DNA of 64,000 nt, from NCBI GenBank assembly GCA_035606845.1, contig DATNEA010000047.1, positions 144,434 through 208,433 of the forward strand. The letters are read 5' to 3'. The notes under the pieces were generated by a model. That model ran no database searches. It was given only the letters and a program-made list of their open reading frames with translations, and had not been told where the DNA came from. Origin of the DNA: DASXHY01 sp035606845 (GTDB lineage Bacteria; Verrucomicrobiota; Verrucomicrobiia; Limisphaerales; DASXHY01). Both the position numbers and the translations under genes were made by a program. Shown here piece after piece: positions 50,579 through 59,456 of this stretch (the stretch's first letter is position 1; each line of letters opens with the position of its first letter).

Positions 50579-51352
50579 ATGCTGAAACGAGATCGGCTGA
50601 TTGTATTGGCGGCGCTGGCTGCCACCACGTTGTTCGCCTGGGTCGACATGGCTCATGAGGCGCACTCCATGAACCTCGGCCGCGCCGCCTGCTGCGCCGG
50701 CATGAGCATGTCCGGCCCGGACACCAACCCATGGTCTCCCGTCACGCTCGCTCCATTGTTCCTGATGTGGGCCGAAATGATGGTGGCCATGATGCTCCCG
50801 TCCGCGACGCCCATGATTCTCACGTTCGCGAAAGTTCAGCGAAATCGCCGCGAGCAGCAGCGTCCCTTCGTCGCCACCGGCATTTTCGTGCTGGGTTATC
50901 TCGCGGTGTGGACGGCCTTCAGCGCGGGGGCGGCGGTGCTTCAATGGGCCTTGCACGCCAAAGCGCTGCTTTCGCCGAAAATGGCCAGCACGAGTCCACT
51001 CCTCGGCGCGTTGTTGCTCGTTGCCGCTGGAATTTTTCAGTGGACGCCCATCAAGAATGCGTGTCTCTCGAGCTGCTGTTCACCGTTCAATTTCCTAACC
51101 GTCGCCTGGCGCGAGAAAAAATCGGGCGCATTTCTCATGGGCCTCAATCACGGCATCAAATGTGCCGGCTGCTGCTGGTTTCTCATGCTGCTCCTGTTTG
51201 TCGCCGGCGTGATGAATCTGTGGTGGATCGCCCTTCTCACCCTGCTCGTGCTCATCGAAAAAATCGCACCGCGCGGATTGTTCATCGGCAAAATCGCGGG
51301 AATACTGTTTGTCGTGTGGGGAATCTGGCTGGTCGCGGGTTCCAGGGGCTGA
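50579..51352 (+). CDS. DUF2182 metal-binding-type membrane protein
   Basis: 257 residues with about six membrane helices. The first extracytoplasmic segment is Met/His/Cys-rich (MAHEAHSMNLGRAACCAGMS). MMVAMMLPSATPMILTF and GLNHGIKCAGCCWFLMLLLF are the DUF2182 hallmarks. The Met, His and Cys pattern suggests copper or other metal handling, which is inference. An ATG at 50570 in frame, overlapping the palindrome, is the alternative start. Confidence 0.87.
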   Translation: MLKRDRLIVLAALAATTLFAWVDMAHEAHSMNLGRAACCAGMSMSGPDTNPWSPVTLAPLFLMWAEMMVAMMLPSATPMILTFAKVQRNRREQQRPFVATGIFVLGYLAVWTAFSAGAAVLQWALHAKALLSPKMASTSPLLGALLLVAAGIFQWTPIKNACLSSCCSPFNFLTVAWREKKSGAFLMGLNHGIKCAGCCWFLMLLLFVAGVMNLWWIALLTLLVLIEKIAPRGLFIGKIAGILFVVWGIWLVAGSRG

Positions 51353-51395
51353 GAATTCAGTTGCTCCGGCACAGCCCGTGCTTATTGTGCTCGCG

Positions 51396-52334
51396 ATGGG
51401 ACTGGGAAACTACACTCAATTGACCAAAAAACGCCGTCTCAACGGCGTTATTATCAAGCGCGGCCTGCAATCCGGAGTTGGCGCTCTCGGTGCGTTCGTG
51501 ATGTTCTTGATCGGCCTGCCGTTCGCCGGCATTGGAGTTTGGGTCACTCTCGTCGGATTCAAAACTGTGCGAGTCAATCCGTCGGATGTGCATGCGCCGT
51601 ATTTTGGCCTGGCCACCGTTGGGCTGGTGTTTCTAAGTTTTGGCTTGTTTCTGTGGAGCATGGCGTGGCGATTGTTTCGCGCGAAGCGCCGCCGCGCCCT
51701 GGCGATCGCGAATCATGTGAATGAACCGGCGTTGCAGGATTATGATTGGGACCCGCGCGGGTTTGGTTCGCATTGCTGGGCTCGGGCCGTCGGGGGCATT
51801 GTCTTTGCCGGTTATTTGGCGCTCTTTCTCACGATGTTCAATTGGTGGGCGTGGGTCGACAAGGGACCGCTGATGGTAAAAGCGGTCGTTAGCTTGTTCG
51901 ACTTGATCCTCATTCTCTGTTGCTGGTTTACCTTCGTGGCTCTGTGCCGCGCGATTCGATTTGGAAATTCGCGGATTGAGTTTGCCCATTTTCCGTACCG
52001 CACGAATGAACCCATTGTGGTGCACTGGCTGACCCCGCCCGGCATACGCCGCACGAACAAGGGAACTTTCACGCTCCGCTGTGCCAAGGAATGGACCGAA
52101 AGAAGCGGCCGTTCCACGGTGACGGTCCACGAAGAACAATGGAGCGGCGCCTGGTCGCTGGAGTCACCGGAGGACTTTTCGCCGGGCAAGAATATTGATT
52201 TCGAATTTCAACCGCCGTCCGGCCTGCCTGCCACCTGCCTCAGTGGTTCGGAAACATTTTTTTGGGAGTTCGAAATCAGCCTGAGCCTGTCCGGTCCGGA
52301 CTTCGCGGAGAGTTACCTCGTGCCGGTGTATTGA
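51396..52334 (+). CDS. Hypothetical membrane protein (DUF3592-like layout)
   Basis: 312 residues from ATG 51396 (MGLGNYTQLTKKRRLNG). Two N-terminal helices (VGALGAFVMFLIGLPFAGIG, YFGLATVGLVFLSFGLFLWS), a loop with WDPRGFGSHCW, two more helices, then a soluble C-terminal beta domain (about 200-312) with paired strands. The layout recalls DUF3592-type proteins but I am not sure of the family. No function assigned. A plus-strand terminator lies 170 bases downstream. Confidence 0.65.
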   Translation: MGLGNYTQLTKKRRLNGVIIKRGLQSGVGALGAFVMFLIGLPFAGIGVWVTLVGFKTVRVNPSDVHAPYFGLATVGLVFLSFGLFLWSMAWRLFRAKRRRALAIANHVNEPALQDYDWDPRGFGSHCWARAVGGIVFAGYLALFLTMFNWWAWVDKGPLMVKAVVSLFDLILILCCWFTFVALCRAIRFGNSRIEFAHFPYRTNEPIVVHWLTPPGIRRTNKGTFTLRCAKEWTERSGRSTVTVHEEQWSGAWSLESPEDFSPGKNIDFEFQPPSGLPATCLSGSETFFWEFEISLSLSGPDFAESYLVPVY

Positions 52335-52362
52335 TGCGTTTGGAAAGAATACGCACCTCGTC

Positions 52363-52467
52363 AGGAGCGCCGTAGGCGCGGCATATTTGTAGCCTCGCCG
52401 CACCAGAAATCATGAGCCCCGTAAGAGCGACATCTTCAGGGGAATTATATGCCGCTCCCACGGAGCT
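52363..52467. repeat. Extragenic inverted repeat (gcgccgtaggcgcggcatat type)
   Basis: Arms 52363-52386 and 52447-52467 are imperfect reverse complements (aggagcgccgtaggcgcggc, atat and atatgccgctcccacggagc). The sequence between includes ccccgtaagagcgacat. Similar elements are, by recall, dispersed in planctomycete and verrucomicrobial genomes. Confidence 0.65.
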
Positions 52468-52502
52468 TGGGAATTCCCCGCTTGCAACCCTACAAATAGG
52501 CC

Positions 52503-52523
52503 GCCCCTAACGGGGCTTTTTCT
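52503..52523 (+). terminator. Short terminator hairpin between convergent genes
   Basis: gcccc-taac-ggggc followed by tttttct on the plus strand. It lies between the membrane-protein gene and the end of ileS, pointing toward ileS. Confidence 0.55.
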
Positions 52524-52529
52524 TTAGTG

Positions 52530-55517
52530 TCAGGCTTTCGCTTGCTTCACGGCTTCCACGCACCGGGCGCAAATGGTCGGATGCTCCGGGCTGGAGCCCA
52601 CGTCCTTCTCCCAATGCCAGCAGCGCTCGCATTTTTCGCCATCGGCCTTGGAAACAATCACCGCCGGCTCTTCACCAGCCAACGCGATCAATTCCGAAAC
52701 ATTCACCAACTCGCGCAACGCTTCACGATTTCGCCCGGCGAGATGCCCCTGCGCTGACGGCACTTTGATTTCGATTTTCGCATCGAGCGATTTGCCGATC
52801 GTTTTGGCCTGGCGCAATTTTTCCAATTCGGGCAAGACGCGCTCACGCCATTCAGCCAGCCATTTCCAATCTTCGCGTTCCTGCTCGGAAAGGTTGATTT
52901 CCGAAACCTGCCACCCCGTCCGGTGAATCGATTCCACCGTTTTCCCCGGCACAAATTCCCACGCCTCATCCGCCGTGAACGCCAGCACGGGCGCGAGCAT
53001 TTTGCACAAGCCCGTTACCAATCGATGCAACGCCGTTTGTGTCGAGCGCCGTCGATGCGAATTGGCCGCGTCGGTGTAAAGCCGGTCCTTGATGACATCG
53101 TGATAAATGGACGAAAGCTCCACCGCGATGAATTGGCTCACCTTTTGGTAAACTACATGGAACTCGTATTGATCGTAGGCGCCGCAGACTTCTTTTTCCA
53201 ACTTCGAAAACTCCGCCGACACCCAGCGATCCAGCCCGGTCATTTTTTCATCGGGAACGGTGTGTTTCGCCGGATCAAAATCGAAAATGTTCGAGAGCTG
53301 GTAGCGCAACGCGTTGCGAATACCGCGATAAGTCTCGGCAACCTTATTGATGCGCTCTTCGCTCACGACGATGTCGCTGCGGAAATCCTGTGATGAAACC
53401 CAGAGGCGCACGATATCGGCGCCGTAACGTTTCACGTACGCTTCGGCGGTCTGCGGTTTTTCGTAACCGCCCTGGCCCTGTTTGCTCTTGGAAATTTTTT
53501 CGCGGTCGGCATCCACCATGAACCCATGTGTCAACACAGTCTTGAATGGAACGGCGCCATTCCCCGCGAGCGAGAGCAGCAACGATGATTGAAACCATCC
53601 GCGATGCTGGTCGCTGCCTTCGAGATACATGTCGGCTTGCCAGCGTGCTTCCGGTCCCGCCATGGCGGGGCTGGAGCCTTTGGATTCTTCTGCCGGCGAG
53701 ACGCCGACAGCACGTTGAAGCTCCGCCCGCCGCATCAGCACGGACCGAGACGAACTTCCCGAATCAATCCACACATCCAGTGTATCATTCGATTTCGCGA
53801 CGGCGTCGGCGCCTTTCCAATCCTTCGGCTTCAGCAACCCCCACAATTCCGCCGCGGATTTTTCAAACCAAACATTGGAACCATGTTTTTCGATCAAGTC
53901 CGCCGCGTTGCGGACGATTTGCGCGTCGAGAATCGGCTCGCCCTTCGCATCATAAAACGCCGGGATTGGCACGCCCCACGTGCGCTGGCGCGAGATGCAC
54001 CAATCCGGGCGCGATTCAACGGCCCCTTTGATGCGATTCACGCCCCATTCGGGAATCCAGCTCACGCGCCCGATTTCCTCCACCGCACGCTGGCGAAACG
54101 TTTTACCCGTAGCAGCCAAGGTGACGAGGCTCTGACTTTGTTTTGTCGTGAGACCCCTCACGTCATCTCCTACAACATGGTCAATCTCAATAAACCACTG
54201 GTCCATCGCGCGGAAAATCACAGGGTTTTTGCTGCGCCAGCAGTGCGGATAGCTGTGATGATAATTTTCCTGGTGCAACAGCGCGTGGCGCAGCCGCAAT
54301 TCATGCAGCACCGCCTCGTTCGCCTCGCTCTTGCCGTGCTTTTCCAGAATCGATTTGCCGATCATCTCGGCGGGCATTTGCTGTTCGACGGGCAAATCGT
54401 TCGTGTAGGCAAATTTCCCGTTGTCATCAATCGGCGAATAAATCGGCAAACCGTTTTGTGAACCGAGGCCGTAGTCTTCCAAGCCATGCCCGGGCGCGAT
54501 GTGCACAAAACCCGTGCCCGTGTCGCTCGTGACGAATTCCGCGGCGAACAATTTGCCGGTGCGATTGCAAAACGGATGCTGGTATTGCAGCGTCGCCAGC
54601 GTTTCGATCTCGACCGGCGTTTCCTTGAAATGAGTCCACCCGCATCTCTCTGCGATGGCCGGCAACAGGCCGCGGAACAGAACGTATTTCTCGCCGCCGA
54701 CTTCCACCTGCACGTATTGGAAGCCTTTGTTGTACGCCACGGCGAGATTCGCGGGCAACGTCCACGGCGTGGTCGTCCAGATCACGACGAACGTGTTGGC
54801 CTGGCCCACGACGGGAAATTTCACATAAACACTCGGGCTGACGTGATCGGCATATTCCACTTCCGCGTCCGCGAGTGCCGTGCGGCACGGGATGCACCAA
54901 TACACCGGCTTTTTGCCGCGATAAACAAATCGCTGCTCCACGATGTCCGCGAACAGGCGCAATTCATCCGCTTCGTATTCCTTGTTCAGCGTCAGATACG
55001 GATTCTCCCAATCGCCCAGCACGCCGAGGCGTTTGAATTGCTCGCGCTGGATGTCGATATATTTGCGGGCATAGGCTTCGCACGCCTTGCGGATCGTCGC
55101 CGCGCTTTCGGAACGTGCTTCCGGTCCCGCCTTGGCGGGACCGGAAGTTCCGGGTTCTGCCGGCGGGACGCCGGCAGCACTTTGTTTGCGCATTTCCTGC
55201 ACGACCTTGTGCTCGATGGGCAACCCGTGGCAATCCCAGCCCGGCACATACGGCGCGCTGAAGCCGCGCAGCGTCTTATATTTGACGATGATGTCCTTGA
55301 GAATTTTGTTCAACGCCGTGCCGATGTGCACGTCGCCGTTGGCGAAAGGCGGGCCGTCGTGCAGCACGAACTTCGGTTCGCCCGCGCGCTGGTCCTGGAT
55401 TTTTTCGTAAAGCTTGGCCGCGTGCCATTTCTTGAGCCGCTCCGGTTCCCGGGCCACGAGGTCGGCCTTCATTGGGAAATCCGTGCGGGGCAAATTCAAT
55501 GTGTCTTTGTAATCCAT
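52530..55517 (-). CDS. ileS: Isoleucyl-tRNA synthetase with two repeat-encoded insertions
   Basis: 995 residues; charges tRNA-Ile in the cytosol. HIGH-type motif GDVHIGTALNK near 65, editing domain (TTPWTLPANLAVAYN), WCISRQRTWGVPIPAF, MYLEGSDQHRGWFQSSLL, the KMSKS-type EKISKSKQG, and a C-terminal zinc finger CERCWHWEK...CARCVEA. Residues about 113-135 and 602-625 are encoded by two copies of one palindromic repeat (AAGVPPAEPGTSGPAKAGPE and VGVSPAEESKGSSPAMAGPE). They lie between conserved blocks, so the enzyme is probably still active. Confidence 0.95.
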   Translation of the reverse strand: MDYKDTLNLPRTDFPMKADLVAREPERLKKWHAAKLYEKIQDQRAGEPKFVLHDGPPFANGDVHIGTALNKILKDIIVKYKTLRGFSAPYVPGWDCHGLPIEHKVVQEMRKQSAAGVPPAEPGTSGPAKAGPEARSESAATIRKACEAYARKYIDIQREQFKRLGVLGDWENPYLTLNKEYEADELRLFADIVEQRFVYRGKKPVYWCIPCRTALADAEVEYADHVSPSVYVKFPVVGQANTFVVIWTTTPWTLPANLAVAYNKGFQYVQVEVGGEKYVLFRGLLPAIAERCGWTHFKETPVEIETLATLQYQHPFCNRTGKLFAAEFVTSDTGTGFVHIAPGHGLEDYGLGSQNGLPIYSPIDDNGKFAYTNDLPVEQQMPAEMIGKSILEKHGKSEANEAVLHELRLRHALLHQENYHHSYPHCWRSKNPVIFRAMDQWFIEIDHVVGDDVRGLTTKQSQSLVTLAATGKTFRQRAVEEIGRVSWIPEWGVNRIKGAVESRPDWCISRQRTWGVPIPAFYDAKGEPILDAQIVRNAADLIEKHGSNVWFEKSAAELWGLLKPKDWKGADAVAKSNDTLDVWIDSGSSSRSVLMRRAELQRAVGVSPAEESKGSSPAMAGPEARWQADMYLEGSDQHRGWFQSSLLLSLAGNGAVPFKTVLTHGFMVDADREKISKSKQGQGGYEKPQTAEAYVKRYGADIVRLWVSSQDFRSDIVVSEERINKVAETYRGIRNALRYQLSNIFDFDPAKHTVPDEKMTGLDRWVSAEFSKLEKEVCGAYDQYEFHVVYQKVSQFIAVELSSIYHDVIKDRLYTDAANSHRRRSTQTALHRLVTGLCKMLAPVLAFTADEAWEFVPGKTVESIHRTGWQVSEINLSEQEREDWKWLAEWRERVLPELEKLRQAKTIGKSLDAKIEIKVPSAQGHLAGRNREALRELVNVSELIALAGEEPAVIVSKADGEKCERCWHWEKDVGSSPEHPTICARCVEAVKQAKA
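53645..53713. repeat. Intragenic palindromic repeat in ileS, copy 2 (69 bp)
   Basis: gtgcttccggtcccgcc...ggcggggctgga, a spacer, then ctgccggcgagacgccgaca and gcac. Ends (gtgct/agcac) pair, and two inner hairpins can form. Read in the ileS frame as 23 residues. Confidence 0.88.
55115..55180. repeat. Intragenic palindromic repeat in ileS, copy 1 (66 bp)
   Basis: gtgct, a perfect 12-pair hairpin (tccggtcccgcc/ggcgggaccgga), a short spacer, a 9-pair hairpin (ctgccggcg/cgccggcag) and closing agcac. Together they resemble a three-way junction. Same family as 53645-53713. Confidence 0.9.
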
Positions 55518-55740
55518 TGCAAAGGATGCGCAAAGTAACAGCGGAAAAAGGGGGTGTCAACGAACGCAGCCGCCGAGATTTGACCTTGCGTTGATGCTTT
55601 GGGCCAACATATGTTCCAGCGAATTGGACAACTTCGTGCCACCGAGTTTCGTTGAGCTCGAATCAAACAAGTTTTCCGAATTCTAAGCGTTTGTTTGCCG
55701 GCCACAGCCGGCTACAAGCCGAATTGATTTAATTTGCCTT

Positions 55741-56601
55741 ATGGGGCTGGACAGCAACGCCGCTCAATTCCTGATAGCCGCTCGCAAGCAGGGGGTTCAA
55801 TTTGGCCGCACCATCATGCTGGGTCGCCAGCATCTTTTTGTGCCGCCCGGCGTCGTCTGTGATTTGATGAAAAAACAGGGGCTTCCGACCACGAATCTGG
55901 AGGCGGCCATCAAGAGCACCCCTTATTCCGAACCGTTTTTTCAGGCTTTGGGCGCCACGCAGGTGGATTCCATGGACAACGCCACCTATGAAGGCGCCAA
56001 TCACATCCATGACCTGAACGTGCCCGTTCCCGATGCCTTGAAGGAGCAGTTCAATGTCGTTTATGACGGCGGCACGCTGGAACATGTTTTTAATCTGCCC
56101 GTGGCGCTGCGCAGCGCGATGGAGATGTTAAAAGCCGATGGCCGGCTCTTCATCAACACGCCCGTCAACAACACCTCCGGACACGGCTTTTACCAGTTCT
56201 CTCCGGAGCTTTTTTACGCCGCTTTAAGCCCGGAGAACGGCTTCGAAGTGGAGCGCCTCATTGTTTACCGCACCGGTCCTTACGGCAGTTGGTATCAGGT
56301 GGCAGATTCCAACAAAATTCGGGACCGGGTCGAGTTGATCACCTTCATGCCGATCATGGCGCTGGTGCAGGCGCGACGGGTGATGGTCAAGCCGGTCTTC
56401 CAGAAATGGCCGCAACAGGCCCTCTACGAGGATATGTGGGGAGAAAAACACGAAGTGAAACAACACTGGTTTCGCACGGCGTTTCCCCGGGTGGCCCGTT
56501 TGCTCAGCCCTTTCCGAACGGGAATCAAATTCTACACCCGTCAATCGCTGTTCAATCGCCGCTTTTTCACGCCGGTGAAAAAAGGCGAGCCGAAAAAATA
56601 A
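55741..56601 (+). CDS. SAM-dependent methyltransferase-like protein of a glycan locus
   Basis: 286 residues. FNVVYDGGTLEHVFNLPVAL is the motif IV/post-I block, and EMLKADGRLFINTPVNNTSG follows, both as in class I methyltransferases. The usual glycine-rich motif I is weak or replaced near SMDNATYEGANHIHDLN, so the SAM site is less certain. It lies next to convergent glycosyltransferase and methyltransferase genes. Substrate unknown. Confidence 0.72.
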   Translation: MGLDSNAAQFLIAARKQGVQFGRTIMLGRQHLFVPPGVVCDLMKKQGLPTTNLEAAIKSTPYSEPFFQALGATQVDSMDNATYEGANHIHDLNVPVPDALKEQFNVVYDGGTLEHVFNLPVALRSAMEMLKADGRLFINTPVNNTSGHGFYQFSPELFYAALSPENGFEVERLIVYRTGPYGSWYQVADSNKIRDRVELITFMPIMALVQARRVMVKPVFQKWPQQALYEDMWGEKHEVKQHWFRTAFPRVARLLSPFRTGIKFYTRQSLFNRRFFTPVKKGEPKK

Positions 56602-56613
56602 CTCGCGCGCGGC

Positions 56614-57663
56614 TCACCGCGCCTTGTCGATTTTCACGCCTTTCGCCGCCAACAGCCGCTTCACGTCCATCCAACGTCCGAAACGGAAAGTGAAAAATCG
56701 GCGCAAAATCCATAAATCTCCGCGCCGGCGAAAACTTCGAATCCGCTTGCGCTCCGCCGAGATGTGCTTGCGCAGCCGCCAGCAATCGCCGAGCGGCTTC
56801 ATTAGAGACCAGCGCATAAAAGAAAGCCGCCGCGCCATCATCGAACCGGCGATTGCCTCTACAGTGATCAACGCCACCTGGTTCACCACCAGGATCCAGA
56901 GCAATCCCCGGCTGTTTTTCAGCAGCGTCAGAATCTGGTTGCGATTCGCGTAAAAGCGCTTGGTTTCGTTGGTCCGGTTTTCGACCTTGCGATCGCCGGA
57001 CGAAGCGCCCTGGTGATGGATGCGCGCGCTCGGCACCTGGCGGATGGTTTCGCCAGCCAGCCACACGCGCCAGGAAAGGTCCATTTCCTCGTTGTAGAGA
57101 AAAAATTCATCGTCGAATCCGCCGGCTTTCACCAGCAATTCCTTGGTGATGAAATAAAACGCGGCGACGCAAAACGGCTGCGCGAGCAGTTCACCTTCGC
57201 GCGGGCGCGTCATGCAGCCGAAAATGTCAAAACCCGCCGCGCCCTGTCCCTGCAGGTTGTCGCTGTCGTAATCCAAAACGCGCGGCGACGCGATGCTGCC
57301 GCCAACAGCTTCCGTCCGCTTCAGCAGTTCTTCGATGCAATTCGGTTCAAGCCAGACGTCGGGATTGATGAAGAACAGAAATTTTCCGCGGGCAACGGCC
57401 GCGCCGCGGTTCGAGCCGCCACCGAATCCATAGTTTCCACCGGTGGCAACAAAAACTCCATTCGGCCACAAGACCATTTCTTTCCGGCAAAGCTCGTCGG
57501 AACCGTCCGTGGAGGTGTTGTCCACGATGATGATTTCCAGCTGGTCAAAAATCGTCTGGGCTCGCAGCGATGAAAAAAAACGGTCGAGCCATTTTTTGCA
57601 ATTGTAATTGACCACCACCACGCTCACGAGCGGCGCTGGCGATGTCGCTTCGGGAGGGTTCAT
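56614..57663 (-). CDS. Glycosyltransferase family 2
   Basis: 349 residues. VSVVVVNYNCKKWLDRFFSS and DQLEIIIVDNTSTDGSDE are the GT-A nucleotide-binding strands. GKFLFFINPDVWLEPN contains the DxD-like metal site, and DDEFFLYNEEMDLSWRV is the catalytic ED motif, a rhamnosyltransferase-like pattern. One or two hydrophobic helices near the C-terminus could anchor it. Donor and acceptor are unknown. It begins 18 bases after the C-methyltransferase stop. Confidence 0.92.
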   Translation of the reverse strand: MNPPEATSPAPLVSVVVVNYNCKKWLDRFFSSLRAQTIFDQLEIIIVDNTSTDGSDELCRKEMVLWPNGVFVATGGNYGFGGGSNRGAAVARGKFLFFINPDVWLEPNCIEELLKRTEAVGGSIASPRVLDYDSDNLQGQGAAGFDIFGCMTRPREGELLAQPFCVAAFYFITKELLVKAGGFDDEFFLYNEEMDLSWRVWLAGETIRQVPSARIHHQGASSGDRKVENRTNETKRFYANRNQILTLLKNSRGLLWILVVNQVALITVEAIAGSMMARRLSFMRWSLMKPLGDCWRLRKHISAERKRIRSFRRRGDLWILRRFFTFRFGRWMDVKRLLAAKGVKIDKAR

Positions 57664-57681
57664 GGGAACGATCGCGCCAGG

Positions 57682-58929
57682 CTACGCGGGGAAGGGCACG
57701 ATTTTCGGCTCCGGAATGGGCACGATGAACCGGCCGCCGCGCTTTTGGTATTCCGTTTCCCGTCCGACAATTTCCTTCGCGAAATTCCAGGCCAGCAGCA
57801 ACGCGTAATCCGGTTGGTCGGCGAGCAGTTTTTCCGGCGGACGCACCGGGATGCCCGAGCCGGGTGCGATTTTGTTCTGTTTGAACGGCGTGTTGTCGAT
57901 GATGTAATCCAAATCCTGCCTGGTGAGGCCGCACGTGTTGAGCAGCGTATTACCTTTGGCCGACGCGCCATAGCCGATGATCCGTTTGCCTTCGGATTTC
58001 AATTTGCGTATCAGCGCGGGCAATTCAGTGCGAATCCGCGTCACGCGGTCCGCGAATGGACGCCAAGCCGCCGGATCGATGAGCGCCAACTGCTTTTCCC
58101 GCTCCAGCGCCGCCGCAACGCTCGAGTGCGGACTCGCCGACGGCGTTCGGTGCCGCAGGTGGAATAAAATTGAGCCGCCATGAATCGGATAATGATCGAT
58201 GCGCGACAGCATGAAAGGCGAATCTTTCACCAACGCTTCCACCGCGCGCACGGACACATAGGACAAGTGCTCGTGATAAATCGTGTCGTATTCCGTGTGC
58301 TCGTAGAAATCCACCAAGTAAGGCACTTCGAATGCAATGAGCGTTTTGGGATGAGAAATGGCCTCAAGACCCGCGAGCAAATCGCGCAAATCATCGATAT
58401 GCGCGAACACATGGCGGCCTAAAATCAAATCCGCCGCGCCCCAGTCGGTCCGCAGCTTGCGCGCATTGGCGGCGTTGAAAAATTCATTGCGCGTCGGAAT
58501 GCCGGCCTTCACGGCCACCTCGGCAATGTTCGTGGCGGGCTCGACGCCGAGGACGTCGCAGCCGCGTTCCTGGAATTTTTTCAGAAACACGCCGGTGTTG
58601 CTCGCGATTTCCAGCACTTTCGCGCCCTGGCCGAGTTCACCCGTCGCGAGCAGGTGCGCGGATTGCGCGCCGAGATGCGTGTCCATCGTGTGCGACGTGC
58701 TCGTAATGTAAGCGTAGCGCGAGTAAAGAACTTTGGGATCCACCGTGTCCGCCAATTGCACGAGCGAGCAATCGCGGCAAAGGACGACCCGGAGCGGCAA
58801 CGACGTTTTGTAGCTCGGGGCCTCCTCGGGCGTCAGGAAATCGTTCGCGAGGGCGGTTTTGCCCAGGTCGAGGATCAGCGTGAGATTTTTCGAACCGCAG
58901 GTGCGGCAGTGGCTTCGTTCGTGAATCAT
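57682..58929 (-). CDS. Sugar C-methyltransferase (zinc-binding, three-domain)
   Basis: 415 residues. The N-terminal zinc site is CRTCGSKNLTLILDLG...LCRDCSLVQL. The central SAM domain has KVLEIASNTGVFLKKFQERG. The C-terminal domain has YHEHLSYVSVRAVEAL and RIIGYGASAKGNTLLN. This order matches C-methyltransferases that act on 4-keto dNDP-sugars (TylC3/NovU type). Its stop is 18 bases before the GT2 start and its start overlaps the cupin gene's stop by 4 bases. It implies a branched or methylated deoxysugar. Confidence 0.9.
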   Translation of the reverse strand: MIHERSHCRTCGSKNLTLILDLGKTALANDFLTPEEAPSYKTSLPLRVVLCRDCSLVQLADTVDPKVLYSRYAYITSTSHTMDTHLGAQSAHLLATGELGQGAKVLEIASNTGVFLKKFQERGCDVLGVEPATNIAEVAVKAGIPTRNEFFNAANARKLRTDWGAADLILGRHVFAHIDDLRDLLAGLEAISHPKTLIAFEVPYLVDFYEHTEYDTIYHEHLSYVSVRAVEALVKDSPFMLSRIDHYPIHGGSILFHLRHRTPSASPHSSVAAALEREKQLALIDPAAWRPFADRVTRIRTELPALIRKLKSEGKRIIGYGASAKGNTLLNTCGLTRQDLDYIIDNTPFKQNKIAPGSGIPVRPPEKLLADQPDYALLLAWNFAKEIVGRETEYQKRGGRFIVPIPEPKIVPFPA

Positions 58930-59441
58930 TTCTCGGGCAGACGATAAGGTGAATTGGGATCAAGCTCGTGCCGGATTTCGTCCACCGGCTCTTTGCGGCC
59001 TTCGCCCTTGAACAACAGGCTCGTGACGGTCACCACGAGCCCGGGCGATTTTCCAACGTTGTGATAAGCGTGCACCACGCCGCGCGGAACGTAAATCCGC
59101 GCCGGCGCGCTTTCGCCTGTGTTGATAAACCAGCCGCGCTCCGCCTTCGCCGAGCCTGGGCGATCGTCCCACAGGTAAACGCGAAAATCCGACGGCCCGG
59201 CAAACGTGAAATAATCATCCTGCGCCACGTGCTGATGCGGGCCGCGTGCAACATTCGGATGCGACCACGATGAACAGGCCATCAATGGCTTGAAACCGGC
59301 CGGAATCTCATCCGTGCGGAACAGTTCGTGCAAAGTCCCGCGCTGATCTTTAAAGACCGGCAGGGCTTCCACGCGCACGCCCGGCAGGCTCGGAATCTCC
59401 GAGACACCGCCGACCTTGACTTCTGTCCACTGGGTTTTCAA
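58926..59441 (-). CDS. dTDP-4-dehydrorhamnose 3,5-epimerase-like cupin
   Basis: 171 residues of the RmlC cupin family. KDQRGTLHELFRTDEI at the N-terminus, then GPHQHVAQDDYFTF (catalytic-site His region), FRVYLWDDRPGS, and IYVPRGVVHAYHNVG. It would epimerise a 4-keto sugar nucleotide. It overlaps the C-methyltransferase gene by 4 bases; the RmlD-like stop is 15 bases upstream. No RmlA or RmlB lies beside it, so the substrate may not be dTDP-linked. Confidence 0.86.
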   Translation of the reverse strand: MKTQWTEVKVGGVSEIPSLPGVRVEALPVFKDQRGTLHELFRTDEIPAGFKPLMACSSWSHPNVARGPHQHVAQDDYFTFAGPSDFRVYLWDDRPGSAKAERGWFINTGESAPARIYVPRGVVHAYHNVGKSPGLVVTVTSLLFKGEGRKEPVDEIRHELDPNSPYRLPEK

Positions 59442-59456
59442 GGGCGGACAATCTAA

